Below, in pieces: positions 1-10,703 of a stretch of 64,000 bases of DNA (positions are counted from its first letter, which is position 1; the number at the start of each line of letters is the position of its first letter). The translations under genes and the position numbers were made by a program. The notes below the pieces were generated by a model. That model had not been told where the DNA came from. It made no database searches and saw only the letters and a program-made list of their open reading frames with translations. The stretch is taken from positions 401,071 to 465,070 of the forward strand of contig JAGQDJ010000010.1 in the NCBI GenBank assembly GCA_022885665.1, given 5' to 3'. Source of the DNA: Triops longicaudatus. Its lineage: Eukaryota; Arthropoda; Branchiopoda; Notostraca; Triopsidae.

Positions 1-1
1 G

Positions 2-305
2 CGAGGTAGTATCGCGGACACAGTCGGCCATTTGCGACCCGGTAAATTGAGAAAACTCTAGCCACCCCTTCGTGTCACTGAGGCTGTAAAACGTGTTCTT
101 TTCCCGTCTTTACAAGGTGACGAGGTGTTGGAGTGGAATGGTCGTCCCTTACAGAACCGGAGTTTCGAGGAGGTTTACGACATCATCGCCGAATCCAGGC
201 AAGAACCGCAGGTCGAGTTGATCGTTTCCAGACCATTGAGTGACGTAGGACGGCCCGGGACGGTGGCTTCGTCGCGATTAACAGCAGGAGGCAGTTTGAC
301 TAGAG
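2..305 (+). other. Rim: PDZ domain-coding exons of RIM (partial)
   Basis: Exons 2-41 and 117-305 read ADTVGHLRPG|DEVLEWNGR followed by SFEEVYDIIAES and VELIVSRP. This is the second half of the RIM PDZ fold (the GDEVLEWNGR turn and the last helix and strand). In the family this PDZ binds the C-termini of ELKS/CAST and voltage-gated calcium channels. The carboxylate-binding loop lies before the window start and cannot be checked. Confidence 0.88.
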
Positions 306-3300
306 GTGACAAAACATCATCCCTTTCACTAACATAAAAGCTAACCATCCATGAAATCTATTTTCAAACCTTCTTCTGGCTCCCTTGGGGGCGTCTCTAC
401 GTCTTACGTTTTCGTCCCGCCTATTTTCTTTTACGGAAAAAGACCGCGAGAACCCTGGAGTGCACCGCTTGGCCGACCTACAGCGCGAGAGACCGAGCGT
501 GACCGTTACCTCGCCCGGTTCTCCGGAGTCGTTACGGACACGCATAACCTCCCCGGCGTCTTGTGGCAGGGTGCAAATTAAGTTATGGTACGACGCGTTA
601 GCCCTGCAATTATCTGTCACCATGCTCTGTGCCGTGGACCTACCCTTTCGCCCAGGTGGACACTTGCGCAACCCTTACGCTAAGCTGTTTTTGTTGCCCG
701 ACAGAAGGTAAAACCACCTTTTAGCTTCCCCATTACGGAGATGTATTACATTGCCCTTGCACAATAAATTCATAGGCACTTTGTTACTTGTTTTAGTGAA
801 AAATCGAAACGCCGCACCAAAACACTTACTAACACGGTGGAACCTCGTTGGAACCAAACTTTCCTGTACTCGCATCTGAGACGGGCCGAAGTTCGTTCCA
901 GACTGTTAGAAATAACCGTATGGGATTATGACCGCTTCGAAGCCAGTCGCTTTATAGGCGAGGTATGGAACCTTTCGGACAGGGTCAAAAAGAAAGCCAA
1001 TACAGTCATAAACATTATTTCTTTTAGGTGGTCATAGATCTAAGCTCAAACCCACTAGATGACGAAGTCGAATGGTACTGCCTTACGACTCACGAAGAGT
1101 CGACCTATCAGTTGGTGAGTTGATACCCTTTAACCAACCCTAAAACATTCTTGCACACCATGGAAACCCAGAGAGGTTCCACGAAGGGAGAGAAACTATG
1201 GGTTCAATTATGTTTTCTTTTTCTTTGGCGCCCAGCGACGTGCCGGGTACTTGCAAACGGATATTGCTTCTCCAGCTGGATCCGTTGATCATCTTTCGCC
1301 GCCTTCGACATCCTCCCGACTTTCCGATTCGGATCCTTCCGAATTGGAACTGGAAGACGGAACCCTCGCACCCCGGGAAAGACGAGGCGACGTCGCGTCT
1401 ATTAGCAGCTTTGGGAGTTCTTCTAGGTAAGATCGATCTTCTCTTATGCAGTTTTGTCATGGAAAACATGAAAGGTTACTGTAATGTAGCGTTTCATGCA
1501 AACGTCGAAAGTCGATCAGAGCTTGAAGTGTGAATGTAGTATAGTTGGGTCTAACTTGAAATCAATGTTGTTTCTATCGCCAGCCCGCCGCTGGATTCCG
1601 AGTACCCCGGAAGGCAGCGTTCGGGCACGTTGGTTGCTCAAGAAGGTTTTCATCGATCTAATAGTCGCAAGGTAAGAATGAGTAATTATGGCGTTCACTT
1701 TCACTGTGGCTACAAGGGATAACACCAAACTAAGCTTGCAATTCCTCAGGATGCCGTGTCACTAAGCGGGAAAAATGGTCGATTACCGCGCTATCGATCC
1801 CATTCTGCGGCTCCTGCAGACTATGGCTCAACTCATTCGGCGCGGAGTCGTTCCAAGAGCCCACGCCGCATATCAGAACCGGGATCGCGAAGTCTGTCTC
1901 CACCAGACGACAGGCAATGAAATTTGCATTTTTTTTTTCTTGGTTAAGTTTTGCGTTTTCATGCTGGCATCAGCTCGATTTCCTTAAGACCATCACAAGC
2001 TTGCTGACTAAATGCTCTACCTGCCCTTAGCACCCTGCATCCACCCATCCTCTTCCTGTCCTCTTATTCCAAAAATATAACAAAACTTCCCAAAGACCCC
2101 TTGGTAGTCCCTTAACGTTCCTTTCAACTGCATCTTTCTGCATAGGTTGCCAGATTCCAATTATTCAGGGAGCCACTCGAGAGGTACTTCACGTTCAGCA
2201 ACAGCTACTCCAACGGGTTCGCCTAAGAAGCGCCACTTACCGCAAATTCCTACCAGCCTTCAGCAAGCCTCACTCAACAAGGTCACCCACGACTTGGAGG
2301 AACGGGCGCGGTTCTTGAAACTACGCATGAGACAGATGCAGCAATACCGAACACCGCAGTCTTCCACAGGTTCGTGGCTTCTGTCAGGTTTCCTCCAATC
2401 ACGTGCCTTCTTACAAAGTCCTGTGTTTGAAAAAAAGTAGGATCGCGTCCGCATCGTCTGTATAGCGGACACAGTGATAATGATTTGCTAAGCGGTGGTC
2501 GTTACGAGGGCGGTCGTGCCCCGAGTTCCAGTCGAGATCATCTCCGTTCGACTCATCGGGGTGTTTCTCGGTTATTGTCTCCCGAGAAAGAGGGCGTAGC
2601 AGACAGCGACTTAGAAAGCGTAACGAGCTTCGTCAGCGGTACCAGTGCCTTATCGACACAATCTGAGCGACCGCGCGGCTCCTACGTGCATCACGAGTAA
2701 GGAAAAACAAGACTTGATAAACACGTGGCAAGCTTAGAAAGAAAAGACCCAGAATCCTCTCTTTTCCTCTCAGCAAAAATGGCATTTTTGGTTCTTCTAG
2801 TGAAGCGTCCAGTAACAGTGATCCTCCGCGCCCCAGAGATCGAGAGCAAGATAGTTTGCAACGAATGGGCAGCAGTCGGCGAAACCAACTCGGTCGCTCC
2901 TTATCACACAGCGATGTGCCCGTCACCGAGCGAACTGGTACAGTATAAAACATTTCTGGGATCTAGAATATTCATAGCCGAACATTCTTCACTGAGAATG
3001 TTACCTTCTCGTTAGACGGAAGCCTCAGTGACACCGCTGTCCCTAACGTGGACAAACCTGAACGCTCTTGGCGACGGTCGAACACTTCGCAAAATTCCTC
3101 GTCAGGATCACGAGGGGATAAGAGCAACTCAGGTCTCAGCAAAAAGAGCAGTTCCACATCTCAACTCTCCGCGACAGGTAAGTCAGCTCATGTTTCAAAC
3201 CCTTTTTCCCAACAACGGTAGAGGGTAGTGGTCCTGTTACACAGCAGAAAGCGAAGGAATGCAGTCAAATGGGAGCTAAGAAGCTTTTACAAAGGGAAGA

Positions 3301-5323
3301 AAAGGGGAGACGGAAAAAGTGAAAGGATTAAGTGTTCAAGGCGTGGGAAAGGAGGAGAGGGGTTGCATAGTGACGGGATGGTGTGAAAGGAAACTTTTTT
3401 GTCTGACCCTCGCATCGTCAGGTCGTAAACGAAAGCTGGGGTTTGGTCGGAAAGACAAGTCCGCCTTTACCGTCCATCGCAGTGAAGAAGTGGTTCCACA
3501 AGATTTACGCCATCTGGTTCACCAAGGCTCCAGTGTTTCTTCGGACGGCGAGGGCTCCCATGACGGTGATCAGGCCGACAAAGAACGCGACCGAGAAAAA
3601 GAAAAGGAAAGGTCTGTTGTGGGTTCTCACATTCTTTTGTAGGCACTTTTCACGTTTAGCAATGTGATCGTCTTTTGTTTACGTTCGTACGGTTAGCAAC
3701 CAAAATTGCCTCCGCGTTGTAGCCACGTGGCGTGAGAACTATGTGCCGTAGGCTACAATACCGTAGTATCATCTAGGTAGCACACCAGGAATTAGAATAA
3801 ACCTTAGCAACAAGCTTGACTGACAGCGACAAACTTAGGGCACCACGGATTAGTAACATGCTGGGATAATGTCTTTGCATGATGAACAATGGTAGTTCAC
3901 AACTGTAGTACCAACTTTCCTCCATCACCCACCTTACTTCCCATCCCCTAATTCCGCAGAATCAGGTATCAGCGGAATGGCAGCCATGATGGGCATGGGA
4001 GGAAGAAAGCGCAGCGCGACAGGCGTCCAGCGGAGCCAAGAAGTTCTGCCGCAGACAGGCGCCAATTACGGATCTGGTTCGCGGTTGGTGCGGCAGACAT
4101 CCAAGGAATCGACAGATGGAAGTCTCAATAGCATCAGCTCCGAAGGCTCGTCGTAAGTAAACTTACAAGCCATGGCCCCGTAACCATTATTACAACACGA
4201 AACTTGACTCAGCTTAACCGTGGACACCTCTTCCTCCAGTACCTTGACAAAGACTTCTGCGTACTTGGGTTCCAAGTACGCGAAGAGACGCAAAACTTTT
4301 GTCTCGTGACAATGCATGTGTGTATAAAGCTTTGCTTTGGGCTTTTTGTGTTCGTAAGCACTGACTTAGTCAGGAGCATGACCTTGAAAACTGAAGATCG
4401 AAAATCTTTGGTGTAGTTGGGTGGGTTTGTCGCGTACCAGCGGTGAAAGTGGACAGCTAGCTGAGTTCATTGAAGGTCTCGGCCCAGGCCAGTTGGTAGG
4501 ACGGCAGGTCCTAGCCGCTCCGGCTCTAGGCGATATCCAACTAGCCTTGTGCGACCGGAAAGGTCACCTTGAAACGGAGGTAATCCGCGCCAAGGGCTTG
4601 CAAGCCAAAGAAGGATCCAAAGTGTTACCAGGTACATGATAGTAATTTGCAATACGTGAGAATCCACGTAGTGTGAGGTGAGTTGTCAAAGTGACTTATA
4701 TGTTTACGTCGTCTCTAGCACCGTATGTCAAAGTCTATCTTGTGAGCGGGAAACGGTGCATCGCGAAAGCAAAGACTGCTGCTGCCCGCCGTACCTTGGA
4801 CCCGTTGTACCAGCAACTCCTGACGTTCCATGAACCTTACCAAGGATGTATTCTTCAGGTAAATTATGAACGACGTTTACCAGCTTTCAACGTTCGTCAT
4901 CTTCCGAGCTGCGCGGCTGCGAAAAGTAACGCACGTCCTCGGACAGTGACTTGTTTCTGGAATTTAGAACGTAAGCGGAGTCGACAGTGCATCACTAAGA
5001 TGGCGCGGATAGACGTAAAACACGATAAGTTCTCGGAAAAAGGCACATGTTGACTGATTGTTGAAATGTGGTGTGTTTAGTTGCGAGTTGAATTATCGCT
5101 CTTTTTTTTTTTTTTTTGACGAATGTAGGTGACGGTATGGGGGGACTATGGTCGTATTGAAGGAAAGAAAGTTTTTATGGGCGTGTCGCAGATAATGTTG
5201 GATGATCTGGATTTGTCCAATATTGTTATTGGCTGGTACAAACTCTTCGGGACTGCTTCCTTAGTGAGTGTACCCCCTTTACCTCGCCGAGGATCCATGC
5301 TCAGTTTGGATTCTTTTGGATGA
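2..5323 (+). CDS. Rim: RIM active-zone scaffold protein, 5'-partial (PDZ - C2A - linker - C2B)
   Basis: 3' part of a Rab3-interacting molecule (RIM/RIMS/UNC-10), the presynaptic scaffold that tethers vesicles and calcium channels at release sites. My exon chain, all frame-consistent: 2-41, 117-305, 443-707, 797-962, 1028-1114, 1236-1426, 1584-1671, 1750-1913, 2146-2369, 2441-2696, 2774-2937, 3016-3177, 3422-3622, 3960-4152, 4417-4631, 4719-4858, 5129-5323 (TGA). That gives 979 codons plus stop. The order is second half of a PDZ domain, C2A, a long Ser/Arg-rich linker with a conserved SRxST(D)GS-like patch (KESTDGSLNS), then C2B ending near a RRGS..SLDS tail, as in RIM family members. The N-terminal Rab3-binding zinc finger must lie upstream of the window. 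The 3622/3960 junction is uncertain: 3611 joined to 3973 is also in frame. Intron 1914-2145 has a GC donor. Homology recognition is strong; exact exon edges are inferred by eye. Confidence 0.93.
443..1114 (+). other. Rim: C2A domain-coding exons of RIM
   Basis: Exons 443-707, 797-962 and 1028-1114. Motifs in order: RPSVTVTSPGSP just before the domain, QIKLWYDALALQLSVTML, NPYAKLFLLPDRSEKSKRRT, PRWNQTFLYSHLRRAE and LEITVWDYDRF. RIM C2 domains typically lack the full set of calcium-binding aspartates. The visible loop here (AVDLPFRPGG) also lacks the acidic cluster of a calcium-binding C2, so a calcium-independent interaction role is inferred. Confidence 0.88.
1236..4152 (+). other. Rim: RIM Ser/Arg-rich linker exons between C2A and C2B
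   Basis: Nine exons encode a low-complexity linker of about 580 residues rich in Ser, Arg, Asp and Pro, with recognisable RIM islands: LSDSDPSELELEDG, SPKKRHLPQIP, LEERARFLKLRMRQMQQYR (a short helical stretch), GFGRKDKSAFTVHRSEEV and RQTSKESTDGSLNS. In other animals this region holds proline-rich sites for RIM-binding protein and many phosphorylation sites. Exon limits here rest on frame and splice-site logic because conservation is patchy. Confidence 0.8.
1914..2145 (+). other. Apparent GC-AG intron in RIM
   Basis: The upstream exon ends DDR... at 1913 in GACGACAG, followed by GCAATG rather than GT. The downstream exon opens at 2146 after a pyrimidine-rich stretch and CATAG. Joining 1913 to 2146 restores frame and gives RSLSPPDDRLPDSNYSG, consistent with RIM. 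No GT donor nearby preserves both frame and the SPPDDR sequence. Confidence 0.6.
4417..5323 (+). other. Rim: C2B domain-coding exons and C-terminus of RIM
   Basis: Exons 4417-4631, 4719-4858 and 5129-5323. The conserved run includes GQLAEFIEGLGPGQLVGRQ, GDIQLALCDRKGHLETEVI, APYVKVYLVSGKRCIAKAKT, LDPLYQQLLTF, VTVWGDYGRIEGKKVFMGV and SNIVIGWYKLF. This is the C-terminal C2B of RIM, which in the family binds liprin-alpha and phosphoinositides. The stop follows a short SLDSFG tail. The intron before 5129 ends in a 16-T tract. Confidence 0.93.
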
Positions 5324-7469
5324 TCGAGCCCGAACCCACAGAAACAAAAGAAAAGATAACTTCCCAGCCCCTTACAAGAGTTTGTTTTCTTTGCCACAAC
5401 ATTTCTCCCATGGCTGAAAAAAACTTTGCGATGTGTTTTGCTTTAACATGCGAGTCAAAATTCAAATCGAGTTTGTGTTCTAAAATCTGTTGAAAATTAA
5501 GTATGGGTTAAATGAAAGAAATTGTTCCAATACTGAAAAAAAAACGAAGTGGAATTGTAGGGGTTTGGGAATGACACTTCATAGGGTATATTGGTGAGAC
5601 GAGATATCATGTACGAAAATAACGAGGTTTGGTTGACGGAATCCGCGATATCATTCATTCTCATTTTGTCTGCTCTCTGCAAAACTTTTGACGGTTATGA
5701 TGAGAACAGGGAGGCGAAGAATGGAAAACCCATTTTTGCTGCTGATGTCGCTGTGAAATGATCATTCAGAAAAGATTGTTATGCTGCTAGGCCAACTATT
5801 ACAAGTTATCAGTTCCAAATAACTAAACCGACATTTTATTTAATATTCATGTAAACTAAAAGAAAAAATATTTAGAAAGGAATATGTAAATGTGGGTAAC
5901 AAATTGGATTGTTTTATGAGTTCTAGATACCCAGGGCCCTCGAACTGGAAACTCTTCCGCGTCGTTATGACAACAAACAATCTTAAAAAAATGTTTTTCA
6001 CGGTTAAACGGCGAAGTCTATGCAACGTAAGTTTCGAAATTACTGTAGTGTGATTCGAAAAAGGGCGAGTGACACTTTCACGAATAGACAAACACTAATT
6101 TGCTTGCAGAACCTTCATCATTCGTTCATCTCCTGCTCGTTTCGTCACGTTACTACGTCACTGCCATCTGTTGCATTTCGCGCAGTTCGCCACAATCTGA
6201 AAAAAGGGGGAACGTATCGCAACGACGGAAATACATGACAGTAAGATTTCTTTTCATTATTGGCTGAGTTTTTTGGTGTTACGTGTTAGGTAGTCCATGA
6301 AAAGCTCTCGCGCATTTGTAAAAAAAAACAACAACAAAAAAAAAACAATAGAAATATACAAATTAATGTCTATTTTAAATATGAAACTATTTTAATATAA
6401 ACTAAAGAAGATAACTAAATACAGGCTAACAACGCAAACGGTAACAAAAATATAGTTTTTTAAGCAACGAGCCCGCAAAAACTTGGCACAAGAGACTCTT
6501 TTGTCTCCACCCCAGATCTCCTGACTATAGCAGTTATCTAATGGTAAAAGTTTGCAATTATTTTCCCCGTGTTGAGCCAAATAATAATACTAAGAAATGC
6601 AAGTAAAAAAATGTGGGTAAGCTTTCATGTTTTCGGCTTGTTAACTACTTACATTTTAGGGAGTACACCATTCTTCATTGGAGAGGATTTCAAATACCAT
6701 GGTAATTCATTTACATCTCTAGCATTAGTACTTATTGCAGCTTGCGAGGAAAAGTTTGCTTTCAGGATTCTTTGACAACTATAGGAGCCTTGCGCCAATT
6801 GTAGCATTTTGCACATTTGTCAGTTTTCACTCGTAAGGCGACGTATAGTGGACCATCATCCGAGCAAAGTAACTTTGTCAATAAAGTATATTTACCCATA
6901 AGAAAATTTTCCAACAAATTTATTCTTGATAACGCTCAAATTGATTTTTTTCAAAAGCTTGCAGTTCCTATTTGGATTTCCTTGCGGGCTCCAAATTTAA
7001 AAATTTATTTCAATTAATCGTCTTTCGTCTTCAGAATCTTCGATGTGTAGTTCGATTAATTAAGCGTTTGAGAAGATTATGCTTCAAAAAAAAAGAAAAC
7101 TCCTGTGTCTTATATGGGCGTAGTAGACAGCGACGGTGTAAATGAAAATCCGCGAAGTTTTGCGTGATTTACCACGATTTACTAGTTTATATTCCTATCG
7201 ACAAAATTCCCACCGAAAGGGCAACGAACAGCCATAAACAATATAACCAGGTCTCCGGCTTTATGTTGCGGATCGCTTTCCGCGGTTTAAGATTCCCGCC
7301 ACTAGAAAACCTTGAACACACCCACCCGAACTCGTGTTTACATGTCAGCCCAAGCGTTGTTTTGATGTCATCGTATCTGTGTCAGGTCGTTCCTTTACTT
7401 TTCCCAAGCTCCTGCACCGTGTTCGTCACCATTACCACTATTTACTAACCGGAGACTAACAGTTACATC
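5324..7469. other. Intergenic: RIM 3' flank and 5' flank of the Tigger-like gene
   Basis: The beginning should be RIM 3' UTR, but no strong AATAAA is visible soon after the stop. AT-rich, with A-rich tracts around 6320-6360. The only open frames are short and unconserved. I see no terminal inverted repeat immediately upstream of the transposase-derived ORF. Confidence 0.5.
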
Positions 7470-9245
7470 ATGCCTAAAGTACGCAGTAAAATTTCATTAA
7501 GGATCAAGCAAGAACTTTTGCGAAAACATGACGAAGGAGTCAAGATTTGCGCCTTGTCGCGCGAGTACAACTTCCCTCAGTCCACTATTTCCACCATCGT
7601 CAGGCGCAAACAAGTTCTAGAACGTAGCAACGCTTGTGATGAATCAGTTAGGATCCATGAAGGCCGAGAAGCAATTGACGAAATGGAAAAAATTCTCATT
7701 TTATGGCTCAAAGAGAAGCAAATCTCCGGTGACGCCGTTTCCAGCCACCAAATCCGGGACCGTGCCAAGCAAATCTTCGACGACATCAAAGCCACCACGC
7801 CGTCTACCAGCGAAACGCGTTTTACCGGCTTCAAAGCCAGCAAAGGCTGGTTTGACCGGTTCAAGAAGCGCGTCGAAGCCATTAATTACGGCGAATCGGC
7901 GTCTACCGGCACCTCGGCAACCGAAGGTGGCAAATCCACACAAGACTCGCTAGAAGTCCTCGAAAAAAAGGGCTACCTTGCGCAACAAATCTTCCATGTC
8001 ATCCAAACTGGCATTTTCTGGAAAAGACTACCGAAACGCACCGAAATCGCGCAAGAAGAAGCGTTAAAACCGGGTCACAAACCCATGAAAGACCGTATCT
8101 CCCTCCTGTTGGCGGCTAACACCACCGGCGACTTTAAAGTTAAGCCCATGGTCATCTACCATTCCGAAACTCCACGAGCTTTCAAGAAACACAAGGTTAT
8201 CAAAGGCCGTTTGGGCGTCTTTTGGCGCTGTAACAAGAAATCCCGCATGACCAAGCATTTATTTCACGAATGGGCCGCGGAAATCTTCTGTCCCTCTGTT
8301 AAAACGTACCTCGAGAAGCAAAAACTACCCCGCAAAGCGCTTTTATTGCTGAGAAACGCCCCAGGGCACGATCCAGACTTGGTACGCTCTTTGGAGGCTG
8401 AGTTTGACTTCCTAAGTGTAAAATTTCTGCCGGCACCTACAGCGGGATTGTTACAAAGACGGAACACGCAAGTCTCGGACAATTTTAAGAAGATTTACAC
8501 CAAGAAAATGCTGCAGAGGTGTGTGGACGAGATGGCTGGGACGGATTTGGGTTTGAAAGAATTTTGGAAAAATAAATTCAACATTTTGGATTGCGTCAGG
8601 CTGCTTATTTGCGTTTGGAACGAGGTGGCACCACAGTACCTGTCGGCAGCGTGGAAGAACCTGTCACCCGCGTCCGTAACAGAGTTACGGAGGTTGGACT
8701 CGGAGAGCCACCTAGTGACAGATATTGTCACTATTGCAGGGAAATTAGGGATGGAATTGGAAACGAAGGATGTGGAGGAATGGATTGCTGAACACGGTAA
8801 AGAATTGTCCGCGGAGGAAGCGAGAGAACTGGAGCAGTCGGGCGAAAAGGAGATTGCAGTGGAAGATGATTTGGAGGAAGACCACTTGCCTACAGCAGAA
8901 GAGATTCGGAATATGCTGGAGGCGTGGCAGACGTTTAAGAAAACGGTGAGGAAAAACCCGGATATCGAAACAACGGAATTGATGATCTGCCAGTTTGAGG
9001 ATAAAGTGCTGAGTTATTTCAGGAATTTACAAAAAAAGAGGGAATCGGCCATCGCGCATGTCGTAAGTTCAGTAATGGAGGTTGCCAACACGACGCAACT
9101 GCAGAGGATTGAGGTAGAGGTGTACCCGGAGTACGATGGGCGCCATTTTTTTCAAGATGTTATAGACGCTATGCCCAATCTGCAGGTGCAGACGCAATGG
9201 ACACCAGTGAAAGATGCGCAGTTTGAGGAGGCGAACAATGCGTAG
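7470..9245 (+). CDS. Tigger/pogo transposase-derived protein, catalytic triad lost
   Basis: Uninterrupted 591-codon single-exon ORF. Domains: N-terminal CENP-B-type helix-turn-helix (about residues 5-50, with QSTISTIVRRK), CENPB/Tc5-type HTH (about 70-135, ending SKGWFDRFKKR), and a DDE_1 transposase-like fold (about 165-400: TGIFWKRLPKRTEI, PGHKPMKDRISLLLAAN, NKKSRMTKHLFHEW, FDFLSVKFLPAPT, FKKIYTKKMLQRC). A Tigger-type C-terminal helical region follows, then about 60 unrecognised residues. Aligned with the family, the three catalytic acidic residues are replaced: the D of the ADETG motif is I178, the D of LLLLDNAPAH is R295, and the D of LLQPMDQ is N332. Excision activity is therefore not expected, yet frame and DNA-binding parts are intact, as in CENP-B or Jerky-type domesticated proteins. 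The alternative is a decayed copy that by chance has no stop or frameshift. Confidence 0.9.
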   Translation: MPKVRSKISLRIKQELLRKHDEGVKICALSREYNFPQSTISTIVRRKQVLERSNACDESVRIHEGREAIDEMEKILILWLKEKQISGDAVSSHQIRDRAKQIFDDIKATTPSTSETRFTGFKASKGWFDRFKKRVEAINYGESASTGTSATEGGKSTQDSLEVLEKKGYLAQQIFHVIQTGIFWKRLPKRTEIAQEEALKPGHKPMKDRISLLLAANTTGDFKVKPMVIYHSETPRAFKKHKVIKGRLGVFWRCNKKSRMTKHLFHEWAAEIFCPSVKTYLEKQKLPRKALLLLRNAPGHDPDLVRSLEAEFDFLSVKFLPAPTAGLLQRRNTQVSDNFKKIYTKKMLQRCVDEMAGTDLGLKEFWKNKFNILDCVRLLICVWNEVAPQYLSAAWKNLSPASVTELRRLDSESHLVTDIVTIAGKLGMELETKDVEEWIAEHGKELSAEEARELEQSGEKEIAVEDDLEEDHLPTAEEIRNMLEAWQTFKKTVRKNPDIETTELMICQFEDKVLSYFRNLQKKRESAIAHVVSSVMEVANTTQLQRIEVEVYPEYDGRHFFQDVIDAMPNLQVQTQWTPVKDAQFEEANNA

Positions 9246-10703
9246 ATTATTAAGACCTGTATGAGTATTTTTTATTTTTGTTTTTTAAAAAGTTGTGTCG
9301 GATATTGCGTGAGTTTTTTTATTTCTGTATGAAATGTGTATCAAGATTGTGAAACTTGTTGGAAACAAGCAGACATATATAGTATAGTATTCAAACGGTT
9401 TGAGTTTATTGAAAATAGGTGGAAATATAGGCTAAATGTTGATAAAGCGAGGGTCAGTTGTAACGCTAGATCGAAGTTAAAACAATAAATCTAGAACAAA
9501 TGCCGTAAGGTGGTAGAAAATCATTTGCGTCACGTATAGTGCAAGCTAGCTCCTAAGGCATTTTTAGAAATGTTATGAACACTAATTAAAAAATAAAAAA
9601 GAAACTTCATTCGCCATTTTCTGCAGAAATAAACGATTCCGTTTTTTGAGTTCTTACGTTCACTATAAATACCCCAAAGTTCAATAGAAAATAGTTTCAA
9701 AGTTAGTTACAAACTACAGCATAATGTGTCAGAAATTCTGACACTTATTCTATGTGATTTTACATAAGTGAAATAAAAGCCAATAGAGACGCTTTGATAC
9801 GATAGTAATAGCGTCCAGAGACGTCTGTCAAATTTGATAGCGTTGTTTGACTCAACTTGTTTTGAAAGAGTTTGCGAGGCTATTGCACTGTAACTAGTGC
9901 TTTTTTTTTACAAATGTATTTTTTAAATTAAGCTTTTATTGAAGGATGTGCTTCTTGACAGAACGGTGCTTGAAACTAAAGTAGATTCTCACTGATTGAT
10001 TCATTTGTTTGATTTGTATTACACCTTTAACGTTTCATAAATATATTTTCCGTCAACTTATAAACGTTATTGACAAGCTGTGTGAAATACGGTTGTAATG
10101 TTTGTTTTGCTTTTAGTTTTATTATTTTTCTAAGTGTATATTGCTTCGTTATTGAACCCAGAAATGGGTGTGGATAATTGGGTTCGTGCACTAATTAAAA
10201 CTGAAAAACGCGAAATGTTAAAATTGACCCTTGTGTCTTCCCTGATTTCCATATGTTGAATTACAACAGTATCGTACATGTGTTTAAAGCTTCTCGAAAC
10301 GTTTCCCGAGAACGGAGACTTCTGGTACAGTTGCAATTTAATATACAATTCCATTTTTAACTTGTACAATAATTTTTAATTTGTTATTATGAATTTTAAT
10401 CAAAGCTCGTGCACGTAATATGGTAAGTTCACACAAGTCACCGTTTGGAGCGCTACAAGCAACATCGGTTCTTTCTGTCCATTTGTTTCCATTTAAGGTA
10501 TCTCTTTATAAGGGATTTTCCAAAACTGTGCACGTTGGCAATCGGCACAGTGGCGCTGATGGTTCTGTGCGGCTAGTGCAGGGAAATAGTCCAATCTTTT
10601 GTACAGTAGTTAAATTTTTTAATCCAATTTCTTTTATAAACCACAGGCCCCTTGTACTCTACCCATTTTATAGTATTAAAATCCATCACAGATCAATTCC
10701 AAC
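9246..10703. other. Intergenic, Tigger-like gene to ERGIC-53
   Basis: AT-rich, no supported gene. An AATAAA at about 9485 (AACAATAAATC) and another near 9771 could terminate the Tigger-like transcript. A perfect 19-bp odd palindrome (GTGTCAGAAATTCTGACAC) lies at 9726-9744. The 3' end must contain the ERGIC-53 promoter and 5' UTR; no clear TATA element was identified. Confidence 0.45.

Noticed and set aside
7577..8731. Several open frames antisense to, or out of frame with, the Tigger-like ORF
   Set aside because: Shadows of the 591-codon coding frame, which alone has family similarity.
9726..9744. Perfect 19-bp palindrome GTGTCAGAAATTCTGACAC
   Set aside because: No poly-U terminator, histone-type flank or repeat partner; an isolated short dyad is expected by chance in a window this size.
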